Assembly: GCA_964439935.1 (NCBI GenBank)
Contig: CAYTPW010000004.1
Coordinates: forward strand, 124,001 to 188,000
DNA: 64,000 nt
Direction of reading: 5' to 3'
DNA from: JABMQW01 sp964439935
GTDB taxonomy: Bacteria > Fidelibacterota > Marinisomatia > Marinisomatales > TCS56
In this document: positions 8,796-17,292 of the stretch, piece by piece
Layout of the letters: each line of letters opens with the position of its first letter
How positions within the stretch are numbered: position 1 is the stretch's first letter
Program-made: the position numbers and the translations under genes
Notes under the pieces: model-generated
What the model was told of the DNA's origin: nothing
Database searches by the model: none
What the model saw: the letters and a program-made list of their open reading frames with translations, nothing else

Positions 8796-10285
8796 GCATT
8801 CCCCTTGGTCTTCAATAAAACCTGTTGATAGGATACCTCGAGATTTTCGGCAATGCTTTTCTTGTTATGGCGGTGGAATTTTAATAGATATGTAAATAAA
8901 TCAGATTCAAATTTTGAATTCGCCTGTCGCCAGTCTAGATCGGCAACACTGTCCAGATAGCGTCTGAAATAGGGATTATTGTCGATTTGTTTCGGAACGC
9001 CCAGACCCCGCTTCAAGCCCAATTTCTTTTGATACAGGAAATACGTCCGCGAATCAATCCCGAGCTGCTGGCACAGCTCCACCGAGTTTCTGGTTCGATC
9101 AAGATGCAACTGGAAGAGGTTGGTATGGAAAATTGCCCTGATATCTTTCATCGATTTATTCATCGTGAAATTGAACACCTCTGAATCCATATCAATATCC
9201 AGTAAAGCTTTATTTCGATTCAGGAATTCGATATAGGAATAGAGCAATTTTTTCCGATAACCCAGAATCCGTAATTCGAGGTTTATCTCATACTGCAGTT
9301 CAGCATAGCCAATACTGAAATACTTATCAGCGAGTGCTAGTTCGTCCAGTTTTTCATGGCAAATACCAAGCTTATAATAATCCTCAAAAGCCATATCACG
9401 CATTTCATAGCGAGTTGTCAACTGGAGCGATCGGGAATGGTAATCTATCGCCCGGTGGAAATTATCCTGTTCAAATTCCAGAACCCCCAAATTCTGGAGA
9501 ATCAGACTATTCTGATAGGGAGGCACCTCAGATTTTAATATATCAAGATAAGCTTGCTCAGCCTGCGGATATTTCTTTTCCAGATAATACAACCACCCGA
9601 TGTCACTTTTAAGTTCATACAAGAAGGTTTCCATTCCATATTCATCGGCCAGCTTAAGAGCTTTGTTATAATAGGTAACTGCAATGGTGTGCTCACCAAG
9701 ATTTATATAGGTATGGGCGATATGGCGCAGGATTCTTGCAGCGCGTACCAGGTTGTTAGTCTTATAGTAGTGATCAAGAGATTTATTTAAAATTTCAATC
9801 GACTTTCGATCGTCCAAAAATTTATAGCACATTCCGATTTGTGTGTTAAGTTGCCAGTTGAGGGCTTCCATCCGAGTCATGTGCAATGCTTCACGTAAAA
9901 TCGATATCGCTTCATTACGATAACCAAGCTTGCGCAGCAGGCCAGACAGTTCGGAATAAATTATCGCCCTCCCATCCGGATCGGTAACCAGATCAATTGA
10001 TTTGCGAAATGCAGCGAAAGCACTGATATAATTGCCAACGAAAGTATGAATACCACCAAGACCAGCCAGCACAACGCCCTTTATATTCGGGTCATCTAGC
10101 TGGTCCAGTGAATTCAACTGGTCTATGGCTAATTCCGTCGATATAACATTTAAATCATATATATCAGTAATAATGGTTGAAAAATGCTTGATCAGTTCCT
10201 GGTTCTGGATCAATTCAGCTGTGGGAACATCCACCCCGGGAAAGGGAATCAGCGTTTTTACATCGATAGATACAGTATTATCCAT
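8792..10285 (-). CDS. TPR-repeat protein with two C-terminal Fis-like helix-turn-helix segments (putative regulator)
   Basis: Predicted cytoplasmic regulator of about 497 residues. From about residue 65 to 340 it is a run of tetratricopeptide helices (repeated patterns such as AxxYYNKALKLA and AIDYHSRSLQL), the fold used for peptide or protein sensing. The last 120 residues carry two segments that look like Fis-type DNA-binding domains: one around 380-425 (SVELCQQLGIDSRTYFLYQKKL) and one around 460-495 (KSIAENLEVSYQQVLLKTK). There is no AAA+ or kinase domain. In-frame ATGs also exist at 10348, 10324 and 10294. I chose 10285 because it overlaps the stop of the small peptide gene (ATGGATAA), with GGAG just before it. 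It precedes a receiver gene. Confidence 0.75.
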   Translation of the reverse strand: MDNTVSIDVKTLIPFPGVDVPTAELIQNQELIKHFSTIITDIYDLNVISTELAIDQLNSLDQLDDPNIKGVVLAGLGGIHTFVGNYISAFAAFRKSIDLVTDPDGRAIIYSELSGLLRKLGYRNEAISILREALHMTRMEALNWQLNTQIGMCYKFLDDRKSIEILNKSLDHYYKTNNLVRAARILRHIAHTYINLGEHTIAVTYYNKALKLADEYGMETFLYELKSDIGWLYYLEKKYPQAEQAYLDILKSEVPPYQNSLILQNLGVLEFEQDNFHRAIDYHSRSLQLTTRYEMRDMAFEDYYKLGICHEKLDELALADKYFSIGYAELQYEINLELRILGYRKKLLYSYIEFLNRNKALLDIDMDSEVFNFTMNKSMKDIRAIFHTNLFQLHLDRTRNSVELCQQLGIDSRTYFLYQKKLGLKRGLGVPKQIDNNPYFRRYLDSVADLDWRQANSKFESDLFTYLLKFHRHNKKSIAENLEVSYQQVLLKTKGNA

Positions 10286-10436
10286 TTTCTCCATACCCGG
10301 ATTCAATGGTATAGACAGTTTCATCAATCGTATCGTTATATCCACCATCTTTTATAATTCCACCCTTATTCATTCCGGTAGACAAAGCCATCATTAACGC
10401 GATTGAAATCATGATTATGAATTGCTTAAGTGACAT
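10278..10436 (-). CDS. 52-residue exported peptide, overlapping the start of the TPR regulator
   Basis: Short reading frame found by hand. ATG at 10436 is preceded by AAGGAG with 6 nt spacing, one of the best ribosome sites in the window, and by a strong promoter match. The product begins MSLKQFIIMISIALMMALST, a short basic start plus hydrophobic core like a signal peptide, and then has a hydrophilic tail of about 30 residues rich in Gly, Asp, Glu and Tyr ending GYGENG. Its stop overlaps the preferred start of the TPR regulator by 8 nt. A signal-type small protein in front of a TPR regulator recalls peptide/TPR-receptor pairs of the RRNPP kind, but no homology is claimed. It could instead be a leader peptide. 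Confidence 0.55.
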   Translation of the reverse strand: MSLKQFIIMISIALMMALSTGMNKGGIIKDGGYNDTIDETVYTIESGYGENG

Positions 10437-10468
10437 GTATATCTCCTTTTTAATTTATTTTTCATTAA

Positions 10469-10497
10469 ATTGTACTGAATTATTTTGTATATATCAA
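10469..10497 (-). promoter_or_regulatory. Sigma70-type promoter for the peptide/TPR/receiver operon
   Basis: On the minus strand TTGATA, 17 nt, TACAAT: each hexamer differs from consensus by one base and the spacing is ideal. Transcription would start near 10462, leaving a leader of about 26 nt before the ATG at 10436. It lies in the 114-nt divergent region shared with the histidine kinase gene. Confidence 0.5.
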
Positions 10498-10550
10498 GTA
10501 ATATTTTATATATTCCCTTGTCTCAATAACTAATTCGCCGCTAGGATTGG

Positions 10551-12188
10551 GTGCGCCACATACCCAACGGATCACTGGTGGAATCGATCAGTAATATGCT
10601 GAAGACTCACAATATCAACCAAATGTGGCAATTGTCGCAGGAAACCTTAATTACTGTTTTGCACAAACAAACACCCGGCACTACCAGTATACTCATTGTA
10701 GAAGATGACGAAGCGATTGTTAATCAATTGTTGTATTTCCTTAACCAATCGGATTACAATGTTTTAGGTATATTGAACAGCGGTGAGAAATTGATTAAGG
10801 AATTAAATCATTTTAATCCTGACATACTGATCATGGATATTGAGCTGAGTGGTACCCTGGATGGGATTAGTACAGTTGAAAAACTTCACGATCAATACAA
10901 TCTGCCTATTATTTACCTTTCAGCAAAAACCGACCAGAAAACGTTGCAGCGTGCTCAATCTACAGTTCCCTTCGGTTACCTGACCAAACCGATCAATCCG
11001 ATCGAGTTGCGTTTTACAATCGAATTGGCCATTTATAAACATAAGGCCGAACAAGAACTTGAGACCCAAAGGAAATGGTTGAAAACAGCTCTGACAAGTA
11101 TCGGAGAAGGAGTAATCAGCATTGATAAAGATGGGTTGATTACATTTATTAATCCTTGTGCCGAAAAAGGGTTGACGCTCCCCGCTGATATTGCTTTAAA
11201 TACAAATTTCAATTCAATCCTGGAATTATTAGATGTCAGTAAAATTTTGGTAGAACCAGTAAAACTAGCAATTGAAAATGATTTTCCGATCCAGTTTAAC
11301 AATTCATTTTTACGGAATAAGGCAACTGACAATCAATTACCCATCGATTGCACGGTAGCACCACTTTTTAATTCAGAAAAACAGATTTCCGGTAGCATTA
11401 TAATTTTTCGAGATATAACACAACGGCTCAACGACGACCATGATAAAAATCTGCTGGAAACGCAATTGCGTCACTCCCAAAAAATGGAGGCAATCGGTCA
11501 ATTAGCCGGTGGCATTTCGCACGAATTCAACAATATTATTACTGGCATGTTGACCTATACCGAACTTGCCCAAGCCAATCTATCATCGGAAGATCCTATT
11601 TACAGATATCATAATATTATATTAAAAAAACTGGATCAAGCCAGCATGCTGAGTCGCAAATTGTTGACTTTCAGCCGCAAAGAAAAATTGAATTTTCAGT
11701 CAATAGATCTAAATGAGATAGTAGATAATCACCTCCAATTCTTGGAGCAGACAATCAGGAATGGTGTCACTTTCAAGACAGAATTGGACCGGAATATCAG
11801 GCAGGTGAATGCCGACGCCAATGCCCTGGAACAGATAATAACCAATCTGTGCCTCAATGCAAAGGATGCATTTGATGGTAAAGGTATAATCGAATTACGG
11901 ACTACCCCATTCTCTGTAACTGCTGACCTGGCAAAAATTTTAACCGATGTCAGCCCAGGTAATTATGTAAAATTATCTGTGAAGGATAATGGCACCGGTA
12001 TGGACGAGAAGGTCCGGCAGCGAATATTTGAGCCATTTTTCACTACTAAATCAAGCACAAAAGGGACAGGTTTAGGTTTGTCAGTTGTATATGGCTTAAT
12101 CAAGCAGCATCATGGCTGGATCGATTGTAAGAGTCAACCGTTAGTCGGAACACTCTTCGATTTATATTTTCCTGCTACACAAATATGA
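10551..12188 (+). CDS. Soluble hybrid histidine kinase, REC-PAS-HisKA-HATPase
   Basis: Sensor kinase of 545 residues with no transmembrane segment. The receiver domain covers about 45-160 (acidic EDDE at 51-54, phospho-aspartate D96 in LIMDIE, K146 in TKPI) and the PAS domain about 170-290. The phospho-accepting histidine is H324 in GGISHEFNN. The ATPase domain has an N-box (NLCLNAKDAF), DNGTGMD and FEPFFTTK with GTGLGLS. An N-terminal receiver suggests it is itself controlled by a phosphorelay. The start is GTG at 10551 with AGGA upstream; ATG at 10596 is an alternative. It diverges from the peptide/TPR/receiver operon and is likely a functional partner. It ends at a strong hairpin. Confidence 0.88.
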   Translation: MRHIPNGSLVESISNMLKTHNINQMWQLSQETLITVLHKQTPGTTSILIVEDDEAIVNQLLYFLNQSDYNVLGILNSGEKLIKELNHFNPDILIMDIELSGTLDGISTVEKLHDQYNLPIIYLSAKTDQKTLQRAQSTVPFGYLTKPINPIELRFTIELAIYKHKAEQELETQRKWLKTALTSIGEGVISIDKDGLITFINPCAEKGLTLPADIALNTNFNSILELLDVSKILVEPVKLAIENDFPIQFNNSFLRNKATDNQLPIDCTVAPLFNSEKQISGSIIIFRDITQRLNDDHDKNLLETQLRHSQKMEAIGQLAGGISHEFNNIITGMLTYTELAQANLSSEDPIYRYHNIILKKLDQASMLSRKLLTFSRKEKLNFQSIDLNEIVDNHLQFLEQTIRNGVTFKTELDRNIRQVNADANALEQIITNLCLNAKDAFDGKGIIELRTTPFSVTADLAKILTDVSPGNYVKLSVKDNGTGMDEKVRQRIFEPFFTTKSSTKGTGLGLSVVYGLIKQHHGWIDCKSQPLVGTLFDLYFPATQI

Positions 12189-12217
12189 TCTATAACACTA
12201 GCTAATCTATACATAAC

Positions 12218-12243
12218 GGGGGCTGCCTGGTTGGACAGCCCCC
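12218..12243. terminator. Bidirectional hairpin between convergent genes
   Basis: GGGGGCTG, a 10-nt loop, then CAGCCCCC: a perfect 8-bp GC-rich stem placed between the stops of the histidine kinase (+) and the MFS gene (-). There is no long U-tract on either side, but the position and stability fit a shared terminator. Confidence 0.7.
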
Positions 12244-12269
12244 ACTATTAACATCTAAAGGTATCTTTA

Positions 12270-13523
12270 TCAGGCACTTTTCGGGGTTTTAACTAGAGTA
12301 ATAATACCGGCTGCAAACAGGCACAGGATTCCGCAAATTGTAAACGCTAGCGGGAAATTGCCCATGTCACCAAGTTTTCCACCTAATATCGGACCAAAAA
12401 TACCACCGATTCCATAGGCTAAAAACACCCACCCGTAATTTTGACCGACATATTTGGTGCCGAATATATCGGCGGTCATTGTCGGGAAGAGGGCAAAATT
12501 TCCACCAAAATTAAACCCGATCAAAGTCGCACCCAGATACAATAAAGCTGGAATGCCGGCCAGCCACTGGAATAATATTACCATGATACCCTGAGTTGCC
12601 ATCATGATAGCAATTGACTTTTTACGCCCCAGTTTATCGCTGATGGCGCCCCAAACAATTCTTCCTATCCCATTTGCCAGAGAGAAAAAGACGGCCATGG
12701 CCGTACCGGCAATTGCACTGGCTTTTACTACACCAGCAGCCGTAAGAGCCTGCATGGGAAACAGTTTCATTAAACCAATGCTCATCAAACCGGCGCTGGC
12801 ACCAAACGCGAATGTCAGTAGAATCATATAGAATTGCGGTGTTTTTAGCATGTCACCACTGGAGAAATCCACCGATCCGGCCAGATTAGTCGCACCTTGC
12901 TGTTGTTCGGGAGGAGTCCAACCTATCGGTTTCCACCCTTCTGGTGGAAATACCATCCAGATACCACCTATCACGACTGAAAGCAAAAATACGACGCCAT
13001 AGATCGAAAAAGTGGTGTTGATTCCCAAATCAGTAATAAGATTCCCCCATGTACCAGCCAGCTTGACCCACAACATTGCGCCAAATCCGAATCCGGCCAC
13101 TGCCAATCCGGTGATCAAACCCTTCTTATCAGGAAACCAACGCATCCCAACAGCTATCGGTACCACATAGGCCAATCCGATGCCTGATCCTCCAATTACG
13201 CCAATAAAAATAAAAATCGCCCAGAAATTGGTTCCACCGAACAATCCGGCCAGTAAATATCCGACACCGAGTACAACTCCACCGGCTATCGCCAGATTGC
13301 GAGGTCCGATCTTGGGCATTATCCTTCCGGCGATAACCATGACTATGGCAAAAAATGCTAAACCGGCTGAAAATACAGCCTGGGTCTGAGCCGCGGTCCA
13401 ACCGACCTGCTTGAGTTGTGGTGTAAAAACAGACCAGGCGTAAATAGCCCCCAGACATAATTGAATTAAGATCGCTCCGATAACAACCAACCAGCGATTC
13501 ATAACCTTAGTATTCGAATTCAT
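12270..13523 (-). CDS. Major facilitator transporter, oxalate/formate antiporter (OFA) family
   Basis: A 417-residue permease with about 12 hydrophobic helices. The opening helix (QLCLGAIYAWSVF) is the hallmark of the OFA family, whose members exchange oxalate, formate or other monocarboxylates. MFS loop motifs include GRIMPKIGPRN after helix 2 and GAISDKLGRKKS in the second half. ATG with AAGGGG upstream. It stands alone, with a 240-nt gap before it and a hairpin after it. The substrate cannot be read from sequence; lactate/pyruvate-like monocarboxylates are as likely as oxalate. Confidence 0.85.
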   Translation of the reverse strand: MNSNTKVMNRWLVVIGAILIQLCLGAIYAWSVFTPQLKQVGWTAAQTQAVFSAGLAFFAIVMVIAGRIMPKIGPRNLAIAGGVVLGVGYLLAGLFGGTNFWAIFIFIGVIGGSGIGLAYVVPIAVGMRWFPDKKGLITGLAVAGFGFGAMLWVKLAGTWGNLITDLGINTTFSIYGVVFLLSVVIGGIWMVFPPEGWKPIGWTPPEQQQGATNLAGSVDFSSGDMLKTPQFYMILLTFAFGASAGLMSIGLMKLFPMQALTAAGVVKASAIAGTAMAVFFSLANGIGRIVWGAISDKLGRKKSIAIMMATQGIMVILFQWLAGIPALLYLGATLIGFNFGGNFALFPTMTADIFGTKYVGQNYGWVFLAYGIGGIFGPILGGKLGDMGNFPLAFTICGILCLFAAGIITLVKTPKSA

Positions 13524-13763
13524 TTTTTCCCCTTATTTATTCTTCTGATTTAATGATTAATGCAAAATCAAATGCTGTAGTTCGACTTGATAACTTCCCG
13601 AATTCCTGTGTACTTAAAACATTCAAAACAAATATATTTCTGCCCGGAATTTATCGCGTTTTATCGGATATCTAATACTAGAAAAATCTGAATTATCGTA
13701 AGCCCAATCGATCATTCAGTTTTTAATCAAGTGTAATCGATACATTATAGTAACAGTCTATTT

Positions 13764-14594
13764 TTATTCAATTGAAAAATATACCCACTCTGATTCACCA
13801 CTGGCTTCATCGAAATTAGTATTATTATCAACCTCACTGATAGCCTTTACTTTCCAGCGGTAAACCCCTGCAGGCAGAGTCTGGTACAAACCGTCGCAAA
13901 AAAGTACATTGGCCGGACCGTTCTGATTACTGGGAAAATATGTAAAGGAAATTGGAATTCCATTACTAATATCTTCATACCAATTGTTTAAGAATCGACA
14001 GATCCAGACTGTCTGATTCAAATCTAGATAATCAAGTCGTAAAACATATTCTGTGGAGTAGACATAACTGCCAATGCGATCCAACCATTTAAATGCAAAA
14101 CTCTGTCCCACAACAGTATCGATTGGTGCAATACAATGAGGTGATTGCAATAATTGATAGATCATTGTGTCCGACGGTAAACTATGATTACCGGCATTAT
14201 CCCGAGCTCTGATAAAATAAAAATAATTGACATAGGTATTCAAGCTGTCATCATAATAGATAGTATCATATCCAATAGTGTGAAAAAGATCAACTCGGCC
14301 AATCTGCCTGAATCCGTTTTCCAATAAAGTGTCTGCCCGGTAGATGCTGTACCCTGCCAGATCTTCTTCCTGATTTGGGCGCCACATCAGCACAATTCGA
14401 TTCTTACCGGTATTATCCGCGTCAATCCCCTGTTCAATCCAAGCTTCCGGTGCCGATTTAGATACGATCACCGGGCGGGCGGGTGGATCTGGATCTTCCA
14501 CTACCTCCGGGCAAGCCCAGAATAAAAACCCACCTAAAATAATACCAATTCCCTGTTTCCACGAAAGATTGGATATAGTAGACTGTTGACTCAT
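13764..14594 (-). CDS. Lipoprotein with a fibronectin type III-like domain
   Basis: Hypothetical surface protein of 276 residues. The N-terminus has a hydrophobic stretch ending in a lipobox (GFLFWAC, lipidated Cys about 28), followed by a proline- and acid-rich linker. Residues about 65-145 have the FN3-like pattern of secreted proteins (IVLMWRPNQEEDLAGYSIYR, then YFYFIRARDNAGNHS). A second beta-rich half ends with VYRWKVKA and EWVYFSIE. It lies 22 nt after the PorV/PorQ-like gene and is probably co-transcribed and anchored in the outer membrane. No enzymatic motif is visible. Function unknown. Confidence 0.65.
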   Translation of the reverse strand: MSQQSTISNLSWKQGIGIILGGFLFWACPEVVEDPDPPARPVIVSKSAPEAWIEQGIDADNTGKNRIVLMWRPNQEEDLAGYSIYRADTLLENGFRQIGRVDLFHTIGYDTIYYDDSLNTYVNYFYFIRARDNAGNHSLPSDTMIYQLLQSPHCIAPIDTVVGQSFAFKWLDRIGSYVYSTEYVLRLDYLDLNQTVWICRFLNNWYEDISNGIPISFTYFPSNQNGPANVLFCDGLYQTLPAGVYRWKVKAISEVDNNTNFDEASGESEWVYFSIE

Positions 14595-14616
14595 TTATTT
14601 TGAATTTTTATTTGTA

Positions 14617-15609
14617 TCAAAAGGTAATACTCCCGCCAATTCGATGAGCATCACCCAGATTATGGGCGTTAAAACTGTAATCCACACTGATCGGCCTGTT
14701 ATCAACTGGAAAATGGAGTCCTAGACCACCTTGAATTTCACCTTGGCGGTTTCCGATTCGCAATGCTATGATATCTTTAAAAATAAATTCGAATCCAAAG
14801 TCCATAATTGAATCAGCGGATCGGCTTTGCACAAGTAAAACCATTTCGACTGGAAATGATCGAAATGTATGCCGATAACCCATACCGGAAATCAGCGCTG
14901 GATCAATTCGGTCATTTTTCCCGCTGCTCCAATAAATTAGCGTTCCAGTGATATCGGTTAGCGCTAATCCCAGGGTAAGATTACCCATCCAATCAGCTCC
15001 AGTCACATCAGCCAGATTAAAGCTTAGCATTGATCCCAGATCAATCCCGATACCGTTACCGGATAAATCATAAAGATCCTTGTGTATCATCTTGATATTC
15101 AATCCGACTGGCAGCTGGATTTCAAATGGTGATATATGCCAACCAAGATCCAGAGTTGTCGATAGATTTCGTGTGAGCGTAAAGAAAATACCGGTTTCCC
15201 GATCCCTAAAAGTCGAAAAACCGCGGGATGTAAGTGTTCTAATCGAATCACGGCGGGTTTCCAAATCGAGAATACGTCGCAGGTCTGGTCGATCTGGTAT
15301 ATTGTCAATCGAAAGATTTACCATGCTGATTCCCGTTTGCCAGAACTGGCGCCAGGAATGGTTGATTGAAGCAGCAATATAGTCGGCCATCCCAAATTGA
15401 TTAATATACATCACTGATAAATTTGTACTGTTAATGAAACCGATTGCGGCTGGATTAATGATTGAGCCGCTGTTATTCTCGGTCAATGCAGCAACTGCCT
15501 GTCCAACGCCAATGGAACGGGGATATACACCAATTCTGAGGAATGCATCGGTGTATTGCTGACCGGTGAGGATCACAATGAATACCCAGATCATTGTAAT
15601 ATGCTTCAT
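14617..15609 (-). CDS. PorV/PorQ-like outer-membrane beta-barrel protein
   Basis: Secreted protein of 330 residues with a signal peptide (about 1-22), then GVYPRSIGVGQAVAAL and INPAAIGF, the N-terminal pattern of the PorV/PorQ/UPF0164 family related to FadL-like barrels. Alternating hydrophobic strands follow, and the last residue is phenylalanine, typical of outer-membrane barrels. In Bacteroidetes such proteins serve type IX secretion, but many FCB bacteria have paralogues without a known role. The gene sits 35 nt downstream of dacA and just before the FN3 lipoprotein, so the pair may form an envelope unit. Confidence 0.65.
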   Translation of the reverse strand: MKHITMIWVFIVILTGQQYTDAFLRIGVYPRSIGVGQAVAALTENNSGSIINPAAIGFINSTNLSVMYINQFGMADYIAASINHSWRQFWQTGISMVNLSIDNIPDRPDLRRILDLETRRDSIRTLTSRGFSTFRDRETGIFFTLTRNLSTTLDLGWHISPFEIQLPVGLNIKMIHKDLYDLSGNGIGIDLGSMLSFNLADVTGADWMGNLTLGLALTDITGTLIYWSSGKNDRIDPALISGMGYRHTFRSFPVEMVLLVQSRSADSIMDFGFEFIFKDIIALRIGNRQGEIQGGLGLHFPVDNRPISVDYSFNAHNLGDAHRIGGSITF

Positions 15610-15644
15610 GGGATTTGACTATCTCCCACTCACAGGCGGTTGAT

Positions 15645-16427
15645 TTAATCGCTCGAAGAAAGAAACAGCTTCTGATTCAGATTGCGCCGAAGTTCCATCT
15701 CATCCATATCGACTTTAACAAAACGACCATTATCGGCCATGGAGACGCGCTGTTTTTCCTCTGATACAACGATTACTACAGCATCGGTCTCCTCCGAAAT
15801 TCCCAAAGCGGCACGGTGACGGGTACCCATTTCGGGATCAACCATCGAACTCTCGGTCAGGGGCAAGATACAGCCGGCAGAATCAAGAATGTCATTCTGA
15901 ATTATTACCGCGCCATCGTGTAATGGAGAAGTCGGATTGAAAATAGACAATAGCAATGCAGTATTTACTTCTGCTTTTAAATTGGTACCTGTTTCCTTAT
16001 AGTTACGCAAACCAGTTTCCCTCTGTATTACTATCAGGGCACCCCATTTACGTTGTTTCAACTCATTGGTTACTTCGGCAATTGATTGAATCGTTCTGGA
16101 AGTCCCCATTCTAAATATGGTTCTGATGAACCTGGTCTGTCCGATATAAATCAATAATCGGCGTAATTCGGGCTGGAATAAAATGACGAATGCAACAACC
16201 CACACAGTCTGAAATTGGTTAACCAGCCAGGAAGTACCGCTTAATCCAAACGCATTGAACAAAAATGATGCAAATAGGATTATTATCAGCCCCACCAGCA
16301 TCTGACCGGCACGGGTGTCGCGAAAATAGATATAAATTTTATAAAAGATCCAGGTTACTAATATTATATCAATTATATCGATTATCGATATATTAAGGAA
16401 GCCGATTTGAATAATCAATAATGGCAT
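15645..16427 (-). CDS. dacA: Diadenylate cyclase (c-di-AMP synthase), CdaA/DacA type
   Basis: Makes c-di-AMP from two ATP. Three N-terminal membrane helices (about 8-30, 40-60, 68-88) are followed by the DAC domain with the catalytic LHDGAVI (DGA at 171-173) and GTRHRAALG (RHR at 203-205). Length of 260 residues fits CdaA. Its ATG overlaps the folP stop as TAATG, a pairing often seen because both lie near envelope and housekeeping genes. c-di-AMP usually controls osmolyte and cell-wall homeostasis. A possible degradation enzyme of the DHH family is encoded at 33905. Confidence 0.93.
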   Translation of the reverse strand: MPLLIIQIGFLNISIIDIIDIILVTWIFYKIYIYFRDTRAGQMLVGLIIILFASFLFNAFGLSGTSWLVNQFQTVWVVAFVILFQPELRRLLIYIGQTRFIRTIFRMGTSRTIQSIAEVTNELKQRKWGALIVIQRETGLRNYKETGTNLKAEVNTALLLSIFNPTSPLHDGAVIIQNDILDSAGCILPLTESSMVDPEMGTRHRAALGISEETDAVVIVVSEEKQRVSMADNGRFVKVDMDEMELRRNLNQKLFLSSSD

Positions 16428-17272
16428 TATGTTAGCTGGATTCCTCGCACACGATCAGTAATTGTGATTACTCGTTTCATTTCCAAAACATCATGTACCC
16501 GGACGATTCTCGCTCCATTCAGGATGGAGGCTGTAACCGCCGCAGCGGTTCCTTCCAGTCGTTCATCGGTCGGTAGATCAAGTGTCAAACCGATGAAGGA
16601 TTTACGTGAAGGACCCACTAAAACCGGGTAGCCTAACTTGTCAATTTGTTTCAAATTACGAATTATTTCAAAATTATCATCTAACCGTTTGCCAAATCCG
16701 ATACCTGGATCAAGGATAATCTGCTCTTTACTCAAACCGGCTTTGATAGCATAATTAATACGCTCTTTAAAATACTCAATCAGTTCACCAATCAAATCAT
16801 CGTAATGGGGATTCTTCTGCATATTACGGGGGGTGCCTTTAATATGCATGATGATCACTGGCGTCCCGGAATCACGAACGACATCCACCATATTCCGGTC
16901 AAAAGTAAATCCGCTGATATCATTGACAATATCAGCTCCACTATTAATAGCTTCCAAAGCCAGGTTGGATTTATAGGTATCAATTGATATGCAAACTGGT
17001 GATTGTGACCTGATATTGCGGATTACCGGAATTACCCGTCGGAGTTCTTCCTCAAAGCTCACCGGATCTGATCCCGGCCGGGTTGATTCACCACCAATAT
17101 CGATTATATCGGCCCCATGCTCGACCAGCTTCAGGCCGTATTCAACGGCCTTGTCCATATCAAAATATTTTCCGCCGTCACTGAATGAATCAGGCGTTAC
17201 ATTTAAAACCCCCATTATTAGTGTTGGACAATCTGGATCTCTAAAAACGTTTTTAAATTGATCGATATTCAC
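16427..17272 (-). CDS. folP: Dihydropteroate synthase
   Basis: Folate biosynthesis enzyme joining p-aminobenzoate to dihydropterin pyrophosphate. The 281 residues carry GVLNVTPDSFSDGG (21-34), the ADIIDIGGESTRPG segment, ISIDTYKS, ADIVNDISG and LDPGIGFGK, all canonical DHPS loops. The start ATG at 17272 lies 20 nt after ftsH. Order ftsH-folP-dacA is a common bacterial arrangement. Nothing unusual seen. Confidence 0.95.
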   Translation of the reverse strand: MNIDQFKNVFRDPDCPTLIMGVLNVTPDSFSDGGKYFDMDKAVEYGLKLVEHGADIIDIGGESTRPGSDPVSFEEELRRVIPVIRNIRSQSPVCISIDTYKSNLALEAINSGADIVNDISGFTFDRNMVDVVRDSGTPVIIMHIKGTPRNMQKNPHYDDLIGELIEYFKERINYAIKAGLSKEQIILDPGIGFGKRLDDNFEIIRNLKQIDKLGYPVLVGPSRKSFIGLTLDLPTDERLEGTAAAVTASILNGARIVRVHDVLEMKRVITITDRVRGIQLT

Positions 17273-17292
17273 AACGATTCAATTTAACAAGA

